Origin: Trichodelitschia bisporula
Lineage: Eukaryota; Ascomycota; Dothideomycetes; Phaeotrichales; Phaeotrichaceae
Direction: 5' to 3'
DNA length: 64,000 nucleotides
Assembly: GCA_010356995.1 (NCBI GenBank)
Contig: ML996694.1
Span: 1,171,931-1,235,930, forward strand
In this document: positions 1 to 11,955 of the stretch, piece after piece
Layout: every line of letters starts with the position of its first letter
Numbering within the stretch: the first letter of the stretch is position 1
Translations under genes and position numbers: made by a program
The notes under the pieces: model-generated
What the model saw: only the letters and a program-made list of their open reading frames with translations
Databases searched by the model: none
What the model was told of the DNA's origin: nothing

Positions 1-3000
1 TCCACGACTTCTACCACCTGGGGCACCATGTCGACCACTACGTCGACCACGTCGATCACGAGTACCACTTCTACGCCGACGACGGTGCGTAGTGTGATGA
101 GCACCACTTCGACCACACCGACCACGAGCACCACTTCTACCACCTGGGGCACGATGAGCACAACGAGCACAACGAGCACAACGAGCACGCCCACCACCTG
201 GGGCACTACGTCGTCCACTAGCTCGACCACAAGCACTACCTGGGGCACCATGTCCACTACCTCAACCACGAGCACCACGTCGACGCCGACCACGGTGAGT
301 AGTGTGGCGAGCACCACTTCAACCACTTCGACCACGCCAACCACGAGCACCACCATGACGAGCAGCACATCTACCACCTGGGGTACTATGTCGTCTACTA
401 CCTCGACCACGACTATGAGCACCACGTCTACGCCGACAACCGTGCGTAGTGTGACGAGCACCACGAGCACCACTCCGACCACGTCGACCACGAGCACCAC
501 CTGGGGCACCACTTCGTCTACTACCCCGACCGCGAGCACCACGAGTACTACCTGGGGCACCATGTCCACTACCTCGACCACCCAAACCACGAGCACCACC
601 TCTACGCCGACGACAGTGCGTAGTGTGACGAGCACCACGTCGTCCACTACCCCGACCATGAGCACCACGAGCACTACCTGGGGCACCACATCCACGCCTA
701 CCACCGTCTCAACCACACGGGCTCGGTCAACCTCCTGGGGCACCACATCGTCCACCACGTCCAGCGCCACCAGCACCTCCACAACCCTCAGCTGCCCGAA
801 CTCCAACTCAGCAACCTACGACGGCTTCATCATCGAGTGCTACATCGACCGCTTCGACTCCGACATTAAGACCATCTACACCCTCACGCTGAACCTGTGT
901 ATCGACGCTTGTCGCGCGACGCCGGGTTGCGTGGATGTGAGCTGGGCGCCTGGCACCCCTGGACCGTGTTATCTCAAGAGTGCGGTCGGGACGCCGGGGA
1001 ATAATGGCGGGATTTGGGGCGCGCGGAGTGTGGGGGCGACGGGTTCGACGAGCACGGTGAGTACGGTGAGCACGACGAGTGTGGTGAGCACAACGGCGAC
1101 AACCTCGATGACTTCGTCCACTACTAGCGTCCCGACTACCTCAAGCACGACGTCCACGACCAGCACCACGAGCTCAATCTCAACGACATCGACATCGGCC
1201 ACCACCAGCGTGCCGACCACGATGAGCACCGCCACCTCCACGACATCCACAACATCCACAACATCCACAGCATCCACAACATCCACAACCTCAACCTCAA
1301 CTCCATCCACCGTCTCCTGCCCCGGCTCCGACGGGATGAGCTTCAACGGCTTTCTGATCGAATGCTACGTCGACCGCTACGACGCCGACCTTTCGTTTTT
1401 GTATGTGCAGTCCCTGGATCAGTGCATCAACACCTGCGCGGCGACTCCTGGCTGCGTGGATATTAGCTGGGTGCCGGGCAGTCCTGGGCCTTGTTATTTG
1501 AAGAATGGGGTTGGGGCGGCGCAGAGCAATGGGAATGTTTGGGGAGCGAGAAAGATTGGGGGGACGACGACTACGGTCAGCACGGTTGGGACGACGAGCA
1601 CCACCAGCACGACCAGCGCTACTTCCACCAGCACTACCTCGAGCACAACCTCGAGCCCAACCAGCACCTCCTCGATGACGACGATGACGAGTACCAGCAG
1701 CGCAACCGGCTCCCTCACCACCGTCACCATAACCGCCACCACCAGCAACTCGCGCACAACCCGCACCCGCACCCGCAGCCGCTCCGCAACAACCATAACC
1801 ATGACCGCGACTACCACGACATCCCCAACCTCAACCTCAACCGCACTTGCCTGCCCCGGCGCCAACTCGACCGTGTACGACGACTTCCAGATCGAATGCT
1901 ACATCGACCGGTACGACGCGGACCAGGCGACCACGTACGCGACTTCGCTCAATGCGTGTATCTTGACGTGCGCGTCGACACCCGGGTGCAACGATGTCAG
2001 CTGGGTCCCTGGGAACCCGGGGCCGTGTTATCTGAAGATGAGTGCGGGGGTGCCGCAGAGTAATGCGAATGTGTGGGGCGCGAGGAGGGTTACGGGAGTG
2101 AGCAGCTCCTCGACTTCTACGACCAGCACGGCTGTCAGCACTGTGCCGACCTCGGCTACGAGCACAGCTGTGAGCACTGCGACCACTGTGACGACCTCGG
2201 CTACGAGCACGGCTACCTCCACGAGCCTGTCCTGCCCGGGCAGCAATTCCGTCACAAGCAACGGCTTCGTGGTCGAGTGCTATGTCGACCGGTACGACTC
2301 GGACCAGGCGACGACATATGCCACGAGCCTGGACTCGTGTATCGCCACTTGCAACATCACGCCGGGCTGTGTGGACGTCTCATGGGTTCCTGGCAATCCT
2401 GGTCCGTGTTATCTGAAAAATGCGATTGGGGCAGTGCAGAGCAATGGGAATGTTTGGGGGGCGCGGAAGGTTACGTCTACGACGGCGGTGACGAGCACGG
2501 CTACTAGCATGGCGACGACGAGCTCCAGCTCCAGCACATTGACGACCTCGGCCACCGGCACGACGATGGTGACGAGCACCCGTACTACCACGAGCACGCC
2601 AACCACGCTCTCAACCGTTAGCACCAGCACCACAACCTCATCCCAGTCAACAAATACGCCCATAATCTGCCCCTCCTCCAACGGCGCCACTTACCGCGGC
2701 TACACAGTCGAGTGCTACACCGACCGCTTCGACTCCGACGTTGCGGTGACCTATACTTCGTCCCTGCCCGCCTGTATTGACGCCTGTATTGCCAGCCCCG
2801 GCTGCGTTGACGTCTCTTGGGCACCTGGCGCCCCTGGGCCTTGCTATCTAAAGAACAGCGTCGGTGTTGCGCAGACTAATGGAGGGATTTGGGGCGCGCG
2901 GCTGACGAGTGCGAACGGGGCGGGGAGCACGACCACGAGCTCGACGAGCACGAGCACAAGCCCGACTAGCACGACGGTGAGTACGTCCGCCATAACCACG

Positions 3001-3842
3001 ACGCCAGCAACCACAATCGCAACCATGACCTCGACGTCGACCACGTCCGCCCCAGCAAACACCGCAACCGACTGCCCCGGCGCCAACGGGCGCACCTACC
3101 ACACCAACGGGTACGCCTTCCTCGTGCAGTGCGGAACGGACTACTACGACACCGACCTGACCAACGCACCCAATCCAGTCTACGTCGACGATCTGGCCGC
3201 GTGCATGGATGCTTGTGCCATGACGCCCGGCTGTGGCGCGGTTAATCTGCATGGCTCGGGGACGTGTTACCTGAAGGGCGACCCTGGGTATGCGATTGCG
3301 AATCCGGGGGTGCAGGGTGCGTATATTACTGGAATGGATGCGGATACGGGGGATGAGGATACGGGGGATGAGGATACGGGGGATGAGGATACTGGGGACG
3401 AGGATACTGGGGACGAGGATACGGATGATGATGCGCCGGGTGGGTTTGTGTCGCGGCTGTTTAAGCGCGGCGGCGGCGGGGGGGGGCCGCCGTGGTGGCG
3501 CGGTCGGGGGGGTTATGGGCAAGGAGGCCACGGTGGGGGGAATAAGGAGGATGATGAAGTTGTCACGGAGAGTGTGACGGTTACGGAGGATCCGGTTTGG
3601 GAGACGAGCACTTTGACGGCGGGGTGAGTTTTGTTCTGAAGGGATGGTGGTGGGCTGACGCTAACAGGATCACCACGACGCAGGTTACATCAACTTCTAC
3701 TGTAAGCCCGCGGAGTGACACGACGAACACGTATACTACTACCACAACGACGAAGACGAGGACGGAGGTGGTGGAGACTACGGGGAGTAGTGTGACTGTT
3801 ACAGAGGTTTATTATGAGACGGGGGCGGTGTGGATGAGGTAA
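1..3842 (+). CDS. Thr/Ser-rich secreted protein with six PAN/apple-like modules (5' end outside window)
   Basis: Likely a cell-wall or extracellular matrix protein. The frame is open from base 1, so the start lies upstream. Exon 1 (1-3623) alternates Thr/Ser-rich linkers, probably heavily O-glycosylated, with six Cys-containing modules starting near 794, 1315, 1852, 2231, 2668 and 3073. Modules 1-5 share ECY.DR(F/Y)D, TPGCVDVSW and GPCYLK followed by a WGAR end, the look of fungal PAN/apple domains (PAN_4-like), which bind protein or carbohydrate. The sixth is diverged. Next come an acidic DTGDE repeat, a KR dibasic site, a Gly-rich tract and a Thr-rich tail. A 44-nt intron (3624-3667, GTGAGT...CTAACAG) joins exon 2 (3668-3842). 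The C-terminus lacks a clear GPI tail. Domain family is recognised by pattern only; ligand unknown. Confidence 0.8.
3343..3423 (+). repeat. In-frame 15-nt repeat coding DTGDE x5
   Basis: Five nearly perfect 15-nt units (GATACGGGGGATGAG and variants) inside the PAN-protein gene encode an acidic Asp/Glu spacer. The unit is a multiple of three, so copy number can change without breaking the frame. Confidence 0.85.
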
Positions 3843-3880
3843 ATTAGGACATTCTTTTGGGAGGTTTTTTGGGGGGGGTT

Positions 3881-4742
3881 ACGCTCTTTGATTGGAATTG
3901 GGATGGTGGTTTTGGTGGACTGGATGGGTTGAACGCTCTTTGATGGGGATTTGAATGGTGGTGTTGGTGGACCGGATGGGTTGAACGCTCTTTGATGGGG
4001 ATTTGAATGGTGCTGTTGGTGGACTGGATGGGTTGAACGTTCTTTAAAGGGATTGGAACGGTGGGATCGGTACACTCTTTCATTGGGATTGGAATGATGG
4101 TGTTGATGGACTGGATGGGTTTACACTCTTTAACTGGGATTGGAACGGTGGGATCGGTACGCTCTTTCATTGGGCTTGGAACGGTGGGATCGGTACGCTC
4201 TCTAATTGGGACTGGAAAGTGGTGCTGCTGGGGTGGATGGTTCTACGCTCTTTCATTGGGACTGGAATGGTGATGTTGGTGGACTGGATTGGTTTACACT
4301 CTTTAATTGGGATCGGAATGGTGATGTTGGTGGACTCCATGGGTTTTACGCTCCTTATGGTGGTTGGAATGGTGGTGTTGATGGACTGGATGAGTTTACA
4401 CTCTTTAACTGGGACCGGAATGGTGGGATCGATACGCTCTTTTATTGGGATTGGAATTGTTGTGTTGGTGGACTGGATGGGTTGACACTCTTTGATTGGG
4501 ATTGGAATGGTGATGTTGGTGGACTGGATGGATTTTACGCTCTTTAATTGGGACCGGAATGGTGGATCGGTACGCTCTTTCAGTGGGATTGGAATGGTGG
4601 ATTTGATGGACTGGATGGGCTTCACACTCTTTCATTGGGACTGGAATGGTGGGATCTGTAAACACACTCTTTCATTGGGATTGGAAAGGTGGGGTCGGTA
4701 GACACGCTCTTTATTTGGGATGGTGAATCGGTAGACTGGATA
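3881..4742. repeat. Compound minisatellite, about 19 units in two length classes
   Basis: About 19 head-to-tail units begin with ACRCTCTTT. Long units (about 51-52 bp, 11 copies) end with a GGTGGACTGGATGGG block; short units (about 35-36 bp, 8 copies) end with GGTGGGATCGGT. The shared first half is ATTGGGATTGGAA. The two classes are interspersed, not blocked. The array starts about 40 bp after the stop of the PAN-protein gene. Most unit lengths are multiples of three, which keeps repetitive frames open on the minus strand, but I see no independent support for translation. Confidence 0.9.
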
Positions 4743-7700
4743 ACAATAATGGGATATGAAATGGTTGGGGGAAAGAGTTCACCGTGCTTGATTTGCCCCT
4801 CAGTTATTGATATAGGAATCACTCTCTCCGCTCTCCATTCTCTCTGAACAGCGAGACGTCTTCTAAAGTCCTGAATACAAGAGCTATTTCAAAGAACTCG
4901 AACGTCCTCAAGTCCTGTGCGCAACATCCATCCATCAATCTTGATGCAAACATAGACTGAGCACGTACAAATGGCTACGGTGCAAAATGAGTTGCTGAAA
5001 ACAGCTTAAGAGAAGAGAGTCGATAGCCACTTAAAAATGAACCCAAGATGTCCTCCGATACTTCCTCCTCCTCTCACGCGCACACTACATCGTGTGTGCT
5101 CTCTTCCTTACTATCTACCGTAGCAATGCTCCCCCCCAACTCGTATGTCTACATCAAACCTTCCCTCGCGCATCACCAGCGAGAACAACGTCAGCCCAGC
5201 CTCGCAGCCCTACGCCAGCCAACTCAGCCCTTGGCCCTTCGGAACGAAACCGAGCTCCCAGGGTGAACCCAGGGGCGATCACAAAGCTCGGCGCGCGGCG
5301 GATGTTTGTTTGCACGTCATGAACTTGTCGTGGGGAAACAAGGGGGCGCGCGGAGGTCAGGGCGTGGAAACGCGGCGCGGTTACTCCACGATTCGGGGCG
5401 AAAAGCCAGTGTCCCACAGGTGCCGATATCGATTGGACGTAAGGGGAATCGGCGCGATTCGACATTCGATAAAATTCGACATTCGATAAAGTTAGTTCTT
5501 GTCTTCGTCTGTGCGGAGTATCGATTGGACATAGGAATTCAGGCGCGCCAGGGGAAGACTGGAGGAATAAAGGAACAACAATGGAAGTCCGGCTGGAAGT
5601 CCGGCGGAAGACAGGGAGAATCCGCCGAAGGCAGGGGGAATATTCAGGCTTCCAGCTTCTAGAAAGAAGGAATCGCACCTCTTCATTCGCGAACGGCCTT
5701 TCTAGTTCTTCGAGCTGCCCTGCTGGTGTGCGGGGAAATACGCTCGTTGGCTGGTTATTCGGTCCGGAGTCAGGATTAAGGTTTTCCGGCTTTATGGCGG
5801 GGTGCGGAGAAGGCGAGGGTGTGTGGTTCATGCAGCCTGCCCAGTTTCTCGACATCATTCGCTAAATTAGCATGCGGCACAGGAAGGTCACGACGTGAGG
5901 ACGAACTGTTGACCTACGTACCGCGGTCATGACGTGTGCAAGAGCGGTGGAAACATCTTCGTTTCATGCACTTCTAGCTCAGCTGTCCTTCGTGGTGAGA
6001 CTTTCTTTCTGCGCGAAACGCATGCGCGACGACGCTGCTTGCCCGCGAGTCGTGCGGCGAGTCATGGCTTCGGCTTCCCCGCGTTGCTTGAACTTGGGCT
6101 GGATATTTAGGGTTCGGTTGGGATCAGGGGAGCGGTGTGCTTGAGTTTTGTTTGGTGGGTGGGTTTGGGTTGGGAGTGGTTGTTGGAGATGGGGATGCGA
6201 GTCGTGATGGAGGGGTGGTGACGCAGCGCGCGGGCCGTTGGGTGTGATGTGCGGCGGGTAGATCGTGGCGCCAGCTGACGGGATTGCGTGGTTTGCGGGG
6301 ATGGGGATGGTTTTTGATCAGCGATCGGGATGGGGATGGGAGATGATGATGTTCAGCTCTTACGGTACCGGTACGCACTGGACGATGATAGATTTTGATT
6401 GATATTATTGAGCTGCGCCAGCTCTTACCCGTGTTGAGGCTGATAACCGCGTGGTAGTATTGCCACAGCAGCGCCTCTGAGCACTCCATCCTCGTGGCAT
6501 GCCAGACGACAGGTCCGGAGAGTTTTGGGTATCATTGCGACACGCGCGGCGGCTTGTGATAATGTGACGAGCTCCCGGGCGGCAAGATAGACGATAAAGC
6601 GAGAGATTACCGCAGAATTGCTAGCCGGCCGTTTATTTCGCCCGGAGGGAGCGGCTGAGCGATGCGATATATCCCAATATATCGGGTGGGAAATGTGCGT
6701 GAGAGAATGGTTCGATGTTTGCTTGCTTGTGTGGGCGGCGGAGAAAGGGTGAGGCCGTGGCTAAAACTGGAGGCTGCTTCTTTAACCGCTTCTTTCGCTT
6801 CTATTCTTTGTTTTTTACTGGTTGTTTTGGTTGTTTTCCTCTTGTTCGAGTCCGAGGCGACGGTGAGGGTTTCGGCATCCCGACTCGGGCAACTGCACCT
6901 GCGCCCGTTCGCCGAGTCGCCGTGTCAATCCTCCCAGAAGGGGAAGTTTCACACATGTCTCGCCCATCTCCCTCCAATCCTGGATGCCAGTGATCGCCAT
7001 AAGACCGTCACTTAAGCAGATCTCTCCCCCCCCTGCGGGTGATGCCATTCACGATCAGCCAAGCCGTCCAAGCTTCATACGCAAAGGACAATCTTGGGAA
7101 AATGGCACGACAGTCCAAGATGGACTTAACAAGATGGAGAATTAATTATGTGCGTCTCATCGCGGCGCGCCCCCACCCCCCCACCCCCCACATGCCGTAT
7201 TCTCACACTCTGCGGATAATGAGGCATATCGCCTCGTTTGGGCAAGCGAGGTCGGCGCCCGGCGTGCATAACGCGAAGCAGCTGCATATGTACCTTCCCC
7301 TTCCACTTCTGCGATATGTACCTTAATCCGAACGCGTCTCGGGTTGTCAGCGGCCGGCTTTCGCACTTCTGCCGACCTCTACTTCCATCCCGCATACACT
7401 CCTGCTTCTCCAACCCCCTCCCCGTGCTGCGTAAACCGGCCAGCTCTTCATAAAATCCCCCTTCCCGCCCGCCCAGAAGCCCTTGGCCCCGGAGCCGTGG
7501 CGCCCCACGCTCGTACCAGCCCGTTGGCGTGCCTGGCAACGCCGCCTGGCTTCTAGCGGGCACACGTGTGTCCCACGCGCCACAGCGCGTGGCAGTGATC
7601 AGCGTGCTCGCCATGTTCCACACGGCGACGATCTTGACGATCCCCACGAGGCAAAGAATTGACGATGTACAAGATACGCAAGTCCCACTTCGGCAGTCTA

Positions 7701-8842
7701 TCCAGAAGAGCAGTTGGGAATTTCGTACTTCGTCCCGTCAACGCGGCGCTCATGGCTTCATTGCCGCTCCTAGCGCCGCCTGGGCACACCTCCTGCCTCC
7801 AGGGTACAAGCTGGTACTTCCGGGCCGGAGACCGGGGCCAGGCCCCCCCCTGGGGCCGGCCGTTGGAGCTGCACCGAAGGTGTGGATGGGCTTCGATGCA
7901 GCTGTGTGTGACAAGTCCGACTGTATATCCGTAGCACAATTGCGAGTATGTGTGTACCCTCCACGTTAGACATGCTGCACTTGCCTGACTCCGCTGACTT
8001 TGCGGAGAATGGGCAAGGTCTTTGTTCACAGATGTACATTGGTGGGTGTTTGGAACGGTTTGCTGCACGCTTATCCTGCAGGATGCTGCAAGGACGAGGC
8101 TAGGGAGATGCACGCGGCAGGGGCATAGCGAGAGAAACGAGAGCTCGGGCTTTGGGGGGGAGGGGAGAAGCTTATCCTGCATGGCCGGTGTGGGATGAGC
8201 GTTTGGACGCGTTTATTGCGGTTGAGTGAGGGGTGGAGGATGGGGTGTGATGGGTCAGTTGGAGGGTAGGACTATCACCACCACCACCACCACCACTGCC
8301 CATCAACACCAGTATTACGAGCATCACGACTATCACCATCACCACAACCACCCAGGCAGGAATACCCACATCCCGCCCACCCGCCATCAACAAACCCCAA
8401 AGCAGCACGGCCACCTCTAGCCCGCGACACACCAAGCCACAAGGATGAGAAATTCTGCGTGGCGCTCATGGCTCGGCATGCTAAGATTGCTTTTCCCGTA
8501 AATACAACGTACGTTTGCGTGCTCCCCATCATTCCCCCTTGCTGTTAAAACGCCTCTCACTCACGCCTCCCCAGGTCCTCGAGGCGGCGGCGCAAGTGTC
8601 AAGCGGAGACGAAAGTGCGACACGGAGGAGAAGGAAGCAAAATAGACCTACAGACTCCTCAGCCCATTCCCACCACCAAGGAAAATAGGCCCACAAAATC
8701 AATCCCAACCCGGCGTCCATCAGCCACCCCTAACTCACCCTCACCTCCTCGCTGTCAAAGTTCAACCTTATAGTCCTCCCCCATCCTCCTCATCTCCGCA
8801 CCCTTCTCTCCCTCCCTCCCCACACACTCCCTATCACCAACC
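4743..8842. other. Gene-free stretch
   Basis: No convincing gene was found. ORFs up to 234 codons on the minus strand (5154-5858) have no recognisable motif or splice structure. Small direct repeats occur: a 17-bp tandem copy of ATTCGACATTCGATAAA near 5457-5490, two copies of TATCGATTGGAC near 5427 and 5520, and a repeated GGAAGTCCGGC near 5583. A CACCAC microsatellite lies at 8276-8300. The last few hundred bases before 8843 are C-rich and probably the promoter/leader of the next gene. Confidence 0.6.
4971..5108 (+). repeat. Dispersed repeat, copy 1
   Basis: It shares an ordered series of blocks with 11091-11223: ATGGCTACGGTG, TGAG, AGAGAGTCG, TCCTCCGAT, GCGCACA and TACATC. The two copies are diverged and of similar length, and both lie downstream of a plus-strand gene. 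No coding function is evident. Confidence 0.6.
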
Positions 8843-10903
8843 ATGTCGACCCCCAAGCGCTCCAAATTCTTCGCCCTCTCCTCCCGCAACAAGCCCGCAG
8901 CCGCACTGAAGAAATCCTCCCCCCCCACCGTCCCCATCTCCACTTCCCAACCACCCAGCACAAAAGCCGAACGCATCCTCGGTCTCCACGCTCCGAACGC
9001 AGGCCAACAACCCCCCCGTCTCCCCCGCCGCGCCGACCTCCACCCCAACGACGCAGCCAGCGAGCACAGCTTCGAGCCCTCCCTCGAGTACTCCTCCCTG
9101 AGCCACGAGGACCTCCTCCCCCCCTCCTTCCCCTCCGCCGATCTCCCGCCGCCACGCTCAGCCCACTCCAACCGGCCCATCGACGCCCGTCACCGCCTCG
9201 ACTTCTCTCGTCTCTTCCCCAGATCCGGCAGCAACAGCGGCCGGTCCGCCGCCGACCCCGCCCCCCGCTCCGTAGCACCCTCCACCTACTCCACCACGCC
9301 CTCCTTCCGCGCCCCCTCCGCCCTCAGCACTACCTCATCCAACACCCTAACTCCCGGTCCGCGCGTCCTCTCAACCCGACGGAGCACCGGGTCCCTCCGT
9401 AAAGAGTCCGCCCGCCGCGTCCGGCGCGACGAATTCGACAACGTAAAAGAGAATGTACGGCGCCCGCCAGCCGGAATCCAGCACTGGTTCGAGGGCCTCT
9501 CCGAGGAGGAGTGCGAGTCCTCCGACCCTGAAGCCGAAGCCGAGCCCCCCTCCCCCGGCCTGACCCTCGATCTCGATGCCCTCGACCCGGGTACCGAGAG
9601 CGACACAGACCCCTACGCCGGGACCACGCGCCGCTCCTCCGGCGCCTCCAGCTCCCAGCGGCGCATGCTCCGCGCCAGTCTCACGACCACAGCAACGAGC
9701 ACAACAGCAGCGAGCAGCGTGTTCAGCGCGCCCTCCCTCGCTCCCTCCTCGCGGCCCCGGACCGCGCCGCGTCGCGCAGCACCCGATCTCGCGCACACCA
9801 GCATCCTCAGCACAACCAGCTCCTCCTCCTCATACTCCACCCCCCCCTCCCCAGAACTCGAGCCGGGCATCCCCGTCTCCGAATCCGAGCGCCGGCGCCA
9901 GCGCTCCCAACGGCGCAAGCCGCAGCCGAAACTCATGGCCGTGACGCCAGAAGAGGAAGCCCTGCTCGGCCTGATGCGGCGCAAGCGCGCAGCCATGGCC
10001 CGTGCCTCGCCGCCTTTTGACGTCCCCCCCCCAGCACCGCCACCAAGTGCTGCACTGCCACCTATCCCGCCCACGCCGCCCTTCCCCTGCGCGACCCCGC
10101 CACTGCCGCTCCGCGCACCGGCCCGTGGCCCGCCGTCACTGCCGATGCGCAGTTTAAGCCGCCCACCGCCCGTGTTGGCAGAGGCGCGGCGCGCAGAAGT
10201 GCGCGCCAAGCTGCATGCTCCTGCGCCGGCGGCCGAGGAAGTGCTGCGTGCAGATATCCGCGCCAAACTCAACGCCCCGGCGCGCGAATCGCTCGCGCCG
10301 CGCCCGGAGAGCCTAGTCCTCCCCGCGGAGGAGATGACGGGCAACGCGAAGTTTCTCCTCTTCCCGCCCGCGCACGTACCCGGCCCGGCCTCGCCGTGCT
10401 TGTCGCCGAGTAGCATGGACTTTCCGCTCCCGCCTGTGCTGGGGCAGGGCCTGGGGATTGGGCTCGCGCCGCATGCGGAGGAGGTTGAGGAGGAGGAGGT
10501 AGTCCGTGGGCGGCCCGCGGGTTCCAACGGACATTCGCGGCGGCGGTCTGCTTCGTCGGGGTGCGAGGGGAGTGGGGGTGTGAGGCTGAGCCGGAGTGGG
10601 AGTGAAATAGCGATGGGGAAGAGGCCGAGGGCGGAGACGGCGAGTAGTGCGAGTGTAGGGGATTTTGTACTGCTTGATCCGCCGCCACGGACGAGCTCGC
10701 GGAGGGCGAGGGCGGGGAGTGGCGCTGGGTGGTCGACGGGGAGGTTGGTAGGGGGGGAGGCGTCGGGAAGTGCGGCAGCGGAGGTGGGGAGTTCGGTCCC
10801 GGCTGGGCTTGCGCCGGTAAGGTGTAGTGTCAGTGAGGATGTGCTTGCTGCTTGGGGGAGTTTGGGGGGTTGGAGGGGGCAAGAGGGGACGGTGTATGAG
10901 TGA
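8843..10903 (+). CDS. Large disordered Ser/Pro/Arg-rich protein, uncharacterised
   Basis: Intronless 686-codon ORF with a good start context (accATGtc) after a C-rich leader. The product is mostly low complexity: Ser/Thr/Pro runs, a Pro-rich centre, and a Gly/Ser-rich C-terminus. I recognise no enzymatic domain. Two short ordered segments stand out, one around GIQHWFEGLSEEE and one around VTPEEEALLGLMRRKRAAM; both resemble short motifs I associate with disordered fungal proteins, from memory only. Two similar basic segments, EVRAKLHAP and DIRAKLNAP, form an internal duplication. Possibly a regulatory or scaffold protein; function unknown. Confidence 0.75.
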   Translation: MSTPKRSKFFALSSRNKPAAALKKSSPPTVPISTSQPPSTKAERILGLHAPNAGQQPPRLPRRADLHPNDAASEHSFEPSLEYSSLSHEDLLPPSFPSADLPPPRSAHSNRPIDARHRLDFSRLFPRSGSNSGRSAADPAPRSVAPSTYSTTPSFRAPSALSTTSSNTLTPGPRVLSTRRSTGSLRKESARRVRRDEFDNVKENVRRPPAGIQHWFEGLSEEECESSDPEAEAEPPSPGLTLDLDALDPGTESDTDPYAGTTRRSSGASSSQRRMLRASLTTTATSTTAASSVFSAPSLAPSSRPRTAPRRAAPDLAHTSILSTTSSSSSYSTPPSPELEPGIPVSESERRRQRSQRRKPQPKLMAVTPEEEALLGLMRRKRAAMARASPPFDVPPPAPPPSAALPPIPPTPPFPCATPPLPLRAPARGPPSLPMRSLSRPPPVLAEARRAEVRAKLHAPAPAAEEVLRADIRAKLNAPARESLAPRPESLVLPAEEMTGNAKFLLFPPAHVPGPASPCLSPSSMDFPLPPVLGQGLGIGLAPHAEEVEEEEVVRGRPAGSNGHSRRRSASSGCEGSGGVRLSRSGSEIAMGKRPRAETASSASVGDFVLLDPPPRTSSRRARAGSGAGWSTGRLVGGEASGSAAAEVGSSVPAGLAPVRCSVSEDVLAAWGSLGGWRGQEGTVYE

Positions 10904-11955
10904 TGAGGGGAGGGTTTTGGGGATTCTAGGTGTGGTGATTAGGGACGAGGGTGTACATTTCTTGGTGAGGTGGTTTGGGACGGGGTTGTACATAACGGCT
11001 GGGTTGGAGGAATGGGCGTGTACACGCAATGAATGAATATACGCTGGCCCATTTGAACGATGAAAGTGGAAGCATAGGCCTGGCCGTGCCATGGCTACGG
11101 TGTGAAGTGAGAGGTTGATGAAAGAGAGTCGGAGGCGCTCGAGACTAAAATGCATCGTTCGTGCCCAGTTTCCTCCGATCCTCCATCCTTCTGTCGTGCG
11201 CACATTACATCCATGTGCCTTCCCAAGTGTAAATTAGCATGATCCTTCCTCATGTCTATATCTGATGATGGGTTCGTGATAGAGAGGGAGGTGGCTTGAC
11301 TCGTGGCGACGGGAGAAAGGCTCAAGGCGAGTGCAAAGGCAATGAGTGAAGAGTGAAAGTATTGCGCAGACGGAGAACAGATGAGAGAGGAGAGTGACGG
11401 GGTCGGTCATTGCTTAATACACTGTTGTCCGTGTCCTGGGTTCCTTTCGTTATCTCCGGTACCACTTCCCCGGATACGCACACTCTATCCAGGAGCACGA
11501 CTGTCTCTTCACAAGATACCAATGCCCCTTCTCTGTGCCTACATGACGTGGCATGCGCTGATGTTGGCTGGATGAATAGCCCCAGCCCTGCGGAAAACGC
11601 ACATTTGTCATTTGTCTGATAGTGTTCGAGTCATGCTGCTATATCACCAGTATACACAAGATGAAGAATGCAAGTCAGATGGGTTCTATATACGCCCCAG
11701 TAGCGATGCTGCCACCTAGCCACGGCAGGCGTGGCAGCCTCACCACCCCGCCGCCGACTTCTATATATCCGGAACCCGAATGCGCCATGGTCTCGAGTAA
11801 TCGTGCGGCCAGCAACGAGACTACCGATCAGCGCGCCAGACTCTCCGCCGATGAACAAACCGCGAGCGCCGCGCCGACACGAAGCTCGTACCAAAACAAC
11901 GCGTGAATATTGTCAGGCGTTTCCAGCTCTCGGGGTAAATATATCAAAACAACGC
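10904..11955. other. Convergent intergenic region
   Basis: It lies between the 3' ends of the 8843 plus-strand gene and the 11956 minus-strand gene. It contains copy 2 of the dispersed repeat. The remaining short ORFs carry no recognisable protein features. Confidence 0.5.
11091..11223 (+). repeat. Dispersed repeat, copy 2
   Basis: Diverged partner of 4971-5108 in the same orientation, about 190 bp after the stop of the preceding gene. Shared blocks are ATGGCTACGGTG, AGAGAGTCG, TCCTCCGAT and GCGCACATTACATC. Confidence 0.6.

Noticed and set aside
969-2261. Several Val-rich ORFs opposite the PAN-protein gene
   Set aside because: Antisense shadows of Thr/Ser codon repeats.
4167-4625. 152-codon minus-strand ORF with repeated IPIPIKE-like peptide
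   Set aside because: It exists only because minisatellite units are near multiples of three; no independent sign of a gene.
5154-5858. 234-codon minus-strand ORF
   Set aside because: No motif, no signal peptide or splice context, and simple repeats inside; likely chance.
8172-8435. Minus-strand ORF with a Val/Ile/Met-rich stretch resembling a membrane span
   Set aside because: It is the translation of the GTGGTG/CACCAC microsatellite and its flank; hydrophobicity is a by-product.
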